From Clostridia bacterium (GTDB lineage Bacteria > Bacillota > Clostridia > TANB77 > CAG-508), in contig JAFTFU010000004.1 of assembly GCA_017458285.1 (NCBI GenBank), positions 1 to 52,560 on the forward strand: 52,560 nt of DNA. The letters run 5' to 3'. Below the pieces are notes generated by a model. It saw only the letters and a program-made list of their open reading frames with translations. It ran no database searches and was not told the DNA's origin. Below are positions 49,001-52,560 of this stretch, one piece after another. A program made the position numbers and the translations under genes. Positions within the stretch are counted from its first letter, which is position 1. Each line of letters begins with the position of its first letter.

Positions 49001-51448
49001 GTTATTTCTGGTAAGATTCCTGATTAGCCAACTTATCCGAATGATAGAGACCCTGGATATGGCAGTATTACCATAGATACTGCGAGCACAGCAGTAAATG
49101 TACCAACAGCAAAAAAGAATACTGCAACTATAACAGCTGCTACTTATTCAGAAAGATTAACTTTAAGTCCAACTAATAAATGGATTGTTATGGGTGCTGC
49201 TGACAATTCATCTACTGGATTAGATAAGGTTTATATAGGACATAATATTTCTACAGTGACTAAAGGAAGTTACGGCCCTAGTACAGATGTAAGTGTTACT
49301 AATGGTGGAAACTTTAAAGTTCCTTATGTCTCAGTTGATGAAGCTGGTCATATTACCGGAGCTTCAACTAAGACTATTACATTACCTACAACTTCTGATA
49401 CTAAAGTTACTCAATATAATTTTACTCAAAATAGTGATTTAAGAATAATATTATCCAACAGTGCAACAGGAAATGAAGAAACTGCTACTGTTAATAAAAG
49501 CAACAATTTAACATATAATCCTAATACCAATATTTTAAATACTGGAAATTTAGTATTAAGTGATGATTTAAGTGTCGGTGGAGATGTTGATATTACTGGG
49601 GCTTTAGATGTTATAGGTGATGTTACATTCATAAAAACTCCCACTGCTCCAACTGCGGCCGCAGGTAGTAATGATACTAAACTTGCAACAACTGCTTTTG
49701 TAACAAGTGCTCTTAGTGGCTTAATAGGCCCTATGAGATTTATAGGCACCCTGGGAACGGGTGGAACAGCAACTGCTTTAGCAAGCGCAAGCGCAAACAA
49801 TAAAGGTTATACTTATAAAGTTATTACAGCAGGAACTTATCAAGGCGCAGCTGTAAAAGTTGGAGATTTAGTAATTAGCAATGGTTCTTCTTGGATTGTT
49901 GTTCCTTCTGGTGATGAACCTTCTGGAACAGTTACAAACATTGCAACAGGTAATGGATTAACAGGTGGCCCTATCTCTTCTTCTGGAACAATTAGTCATG
50001 CTGATACTTCTTCTCAATCAAGTATTTCAGCAAGCGGGAGAACTTATATTACTGGGGTTACATTAGATGATTTTGGTCATGTAACTGGTTTAACCACTGG
50101 AACAGAAACAGTTGTTAATGTTGATACTTGGAAATAGAATACTAAGGATTAGGAAGGATATGTTACTAAAGGTTCTGGTAATGCTAATAAAGTCTGGAAA
50201 ACAGATGCTAATGGTAATCCTGGTTGGAGAACTGACGCTAATACTTGGAATGCTTTATCTACTACACAAGCAGGCTATGTTGCTCAAGCTCCTGATGATA
50301 TTCATAAATTTCTTCGTGGAGATGCAACTTGGACTGATATAACTGAAGCAAAAAGCACAACATTAGTATGGGATACTGAATCTACTATTGCTACTGTTGG
50401 TGGATATGATATTAAAGTTAAGCTTCCTGTTAATCCAGTAAATGGTTTAGATGTATCTGCGGTTGGAGGTGGAACTGGAGAGTATATATCTAAAATTTCT
50501 GAAACAAATGGTAAAATTTCAGCAACTAAAGCGACTACAACAGTATCTAATGCTTGGGCTGCTGGAACAACTTCAGGTCCAGCTATTAAAACAACAGTTA
50601 ATGGAATTACTGGTACTGCTGTTTCAATTCCTTCAGCTAGTGCTACCGCAAGTGGAGTAGTAATTACTGGAGCACAAGAATTTAAGGGTTTAAAAACAAT
50701 TAGATATACTGAAGGTAATTATCATAATAGTTCAAATGGACTAAATAATAAATTTTATAAAATTAAAATTAATAGCACTGCATCTTGGATGTTAACTTTT
50801 ACTATTAGAGTACATCATTGTTATAATTGGAATGATATTGTAATTTCTGGATATAATTATCCTAATCAAAAAACTTGGTATAGTCCAAAAGCAACTATGT
50901 TGGGTAGTAATCATAATAATGAAATTAATGTATATTTTGGAAAAGATGGGGATAATGAATTATGGGTAGGTTTATAGGCTGATAGTTATACTGGTTTAGA
51001 TATTTTTTAGGTAACAAATGGTTATACTCAAATTACTAATACTGCCGAATTATTTACAATTACGTTAGTAGATAGTTTAGAAGGAGAACAAATAAGTGCT
51101 TCTCCTATTACAGTAAAACGTCCTGCGCATAAAGGAGAAACTATTACATATACTCCAGCAGGTACTAATAAAAAATCAGCTGTAACTATTAAACCAGTTA
51201 CTACAAATATTTATTCAATGACTTCTGCTGGTAGTGTTACTGCAGGTACAAAACCTTCATTAACAATGTCAGTAGATGAAAGTACAGAAACATTAAGTTT
51301 TACTTGGAGTGCGGGTACTCCTACATCAGTTACACTTCCTGGACGTTCTTCTGCTATTGCGGCTTGGACTGGTTATACAACTGGTATTAATAATACTTAT
51401 GCCGCTGCATAGGAATTTACAGGAACGCAAGCTACAATAACAATTTGA
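46019..51448 (+). CDS. Long tail fibre protein with 202-residue tandem repeats, TTG start, 1,809 aa (gene 16)
   Basis: The TTG at 46019 is chosen because GAAAGGGGTG lies 9-16 nt upstream and the N-terminus then reads MALFKIQKGPAANLGASGNP, followed by GFAYFTPDDGKFYIDI, a conserved fibre-head module; no ATG suits. About 25 TAG codons are read through to TGA 51446-51448. Residues 468-669 and 670-871 are tandem repeats of exactly 202 codons, each starting GLVP...GDQ.KFLR. Further GLVP and FLRGDATW motifs occur at ~872 and ~1430. GH[IV]TG motifs lie near residues 985, 1107 and 1350. A fibre motif TAPTAAAGSNDTKLATTAFV lies near 1210, followed by a module shared with gene 10 (VVPSGDEPSG). The C-terminus is a separate beta domain (HHCYNWNDIVISGY), a likely receptor-binding part. 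No chaperone domain is seen. Confidence 0.88.
47420..48631 (+). repeat. Two tandem 606-nt repeats within the gene 16 fibre
   Basis: Unit 1 is 47420-48025 and unit 2 is 48026-48631, each 606 nt (202 codons), judged from GLVP to GLVP. They share at protein level PTNT, SSNTLTVT, KTING..SD, FIAGDN.T and TTY.LSG, but differ clearly in DNA, so the duplication is old. A third GLVP start at 48632 diverges after about 20 residues. Confidence 0.85.
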
Positions 51449-51473
51449 TTTTAATAAAGTATTTTGTTATAAT
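51445..51473 (+). promoter_or_regulatory. Promoter overlapping the gene 16 stop
   Basis: TTGATT (51445-51450), a 17-nt spacer and a consensus TATAAT (51468-51473) precede gene 17. The TGA stop of gene 16 (51446-51448) lies in the -35 box in the same offset as at 45511. Confidence 0.72.
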
Positions 51474-51495
51474 GAAGAACGAAAGGAGAGTAACA

Positions 51496-51537
51496 ATGAT
51501 TAGATATTTAAAAGGTGGTGAATTTAATGGCAGATAA
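51496..51537 (+). CDS. 13-residue leader ORF overlapping the start of gene 17
   Basis: ATG 51496 is 6-12 nt after GAAAGGAGAG (51481-51490), a better binding site than that of gene 17. It encodes MIRYLKGGEFNGR and ends at TAA 51535-51537, overlapping the first codons of gene 17 (ATG 51527). Its Lys-Gly-Gly codons form the AAAGGTGGTG site for gene 17. It may serve translational coupling; whether the peptide is made is unknown. Confidence 0.4.
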   Translation: MIRYLKGGEFNGR

Positions 51538-52560
51538 GTATATAAGTTAGATTACTCCATTGGGTTCATCTGAAACTTATAAATTAAAAGCTTATTTATT
51601 AAAAAATGGTAGAACATTTAAAGTTAAACTTGATTCAACTAATGCTTCTACAGCTTTTGATGGAAGCGCAGATATTGCAGATATTGGAGTATCTGGAATA
51701 TTAGGAGCAGCAAATGGTGGTACAGGTAATAATTTATTTACTAAAGATACTTTAATATATGCTAACACTGCTACTAAATTAGCATCTTATACTTCTACTA
51801 ATGGTGGAGCTAAAAAGCTTTGGTATTTGAATGCTGGAGTTCCAACAGATTCAACTGAAACTGTTGGTGCTACTGATAAACCTATATTTTTATCATCTGG
51901 AACAATTAAAGAATCTACTTCTAATATAGGTTCTGGAATTATACCTATTTATATGGCTTCGGGATAGATTAAAGCAAGCACTTCTACAGTGGGAGATGGA
52001 GAATAGCCCGTTTATTTAAATAACGGAACTATTACTAAAACAACTTATCATTTAAAAGCTCATATAGAAGATGGCTCTGCAAATCATTTAGCTTATTATT
52101 CTGCAGCAAGAACTATTGATTATACTCCTAATATTACTAGGGGAGCTACTAATATAACAATTACAGGAAGCTCTTCCGCCGCAGCTCAGTATATAGTATC
52201 TAATGGAACTAATTAGATTAGTTTGCATTAGGCTGCTGGAGGTAATAGAGGTATTTACCAAAATGCAGGTGATACAACTGGTTGGTTATTATATTGGCCT
52301 GATGGGAGTAAAGAAGCGCATATTGTTTAGTCAAATTTAATAATTGATTCTGGTAATCTGTATGCAGGTGTTACTAGCTCTACGACTGAACGTCAAGTTC
52401 ATGCAAGGGCAGCAGCAGGTGATATTTATATATATTCTCAAGGGTCTGCAACAGGTACTCGAGGTTTATATACTCCAGCACATGGAAATGATACATCTGG
52501 CAGATATGTTATTTAGGTTACAGCTAATAATAATGCCGGCTTTGCAGATTATTATAATCA
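51527..52560 (+). CDS. Tail fibre protein, N-terminal part (gene 17)
   Basis: ATG 51527 follows AAAGGTGGTG (51511-51520); the frame is open through seven TAG codons to the window edge, so the C-terminus is missing. The first 345 residues include a fibre-head segment (ITPLGSSETYKLKAYLLKNG), the tail-fibre motif GGTGNNLF and repeated short units of the form P[IV]Y[LM]..G.I..S (KPIFLSSGTIKEST, IPIYMASGQIKAST, QPVYLNNGTITKTT), then HLAYYSAARTI and QVTANNNAGF. These repeats are typical of phage fibre shafts. It has its own strong promoter downstream of gene 16, so it may be an alternative or second fibre for adsorption. Confidence 0.85.

Noticed and set aside
49655..49662. GCGGCCGC in gene 16 as a second GC island or att site
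   Set aside because: It is explained by alanine codons in the conserved TAAAG fibre motif, and the flanks have normal composition.
2..52560. Interpretation as a degraded prophage full of nonsense mutations
   Set aside because: Only TAG interrupts the frames, at Gln positions, while TAA and TGA never do, and starts, binding sites and operon spacing are intact; decay would produce all three stops and frameshifts.
1..52560. Suppressor tRNA, insertion sequence or integrase
   Set aside because: I saw no tRNA-like gene, transposase motif or terminal inverted repeats in the window; the tRNA that reads UAG must be elsewhere in the genome.

Overview
The window is 52.5 kb of an AT-rich, tailed (siphovirus- or myovirus-like) bacteriophage genome whose genes all lie on the + strand. 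It reads as intact only if TAG is a sense codon. With TAG open and TAA/TGA as stops, the apparently shattered reading frames join into 17 genes covering nearly all of the window. Conserved tail-protein motifs place glutamine at the TAG positions (for example in the tape measure, where TAG stands at the Q of 'TTRQSADVV' and of the 'DQ.VALAQ.VAG' motif), so this is the UAG-to-Gln code (code 15 type) seen in some large gut phages. Strong AAAGGAGG-type ribosome binding sites, TTGACA/TATAAT promoters, rho-independent terminators and the resemblance of several proteins to Clostridia-phage tail proteins suggest a Firmicutes-like (gut Clostridia) host. That host assignment is inference. No suppressor tRNA, capsid, lysis or replication gene is in the window.

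Layout: (1) 2-331, end of a tail-assembly-chaperone-like gene, then a terminator. (2) 448-10845, a 3,465-residue tape measure protein with more than 100 TAG codons, then a terminator and a promoter. (3) 10959-31014, six closely packed tail/baseplate genes (3,263, 69, 994, 1,256, 113 and 964 aa), closed by a terminator. (4) 31110-34115, two fibre/baseplate-extension genes. (5) 34181-42277, a 2,698-residue adhesin-like protein with Gly linkers, Ig-like, LamG-like, CotH-kinase-like, leucine-rich and InlB-like segments. (6) 42294-45781, a small protein, a 766-residue Ig-domain protein that contains no TAG, its short TAG-containing paralogue, and a 70-residue protein. (7) a GC-rich, possibly Z-DNA-forming island and a very strong terminator. 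(8) 46019-51448 and 51527 to the window end, two tail-fibre genes with modular repeats.

Together these genes build the tail: the chaperone and tape measure set tail assembly and length; genes 3-8 make the tail tip/baseplate; genes 9-17 make fibres and surface-binding parts. The most unusual features are the recoding itself, a TAG-free probable high-expression gene among recoded neighbours, two promoters whose -35 box contains the TGA stop of the preceding gene, a recurrent Tyr-Tyr insertion module scattered through unrelated tail proteins, a ~1,700-residue Asn-rich insertion in gene 3, and a CotH-kinase-like domain in a tail protein.
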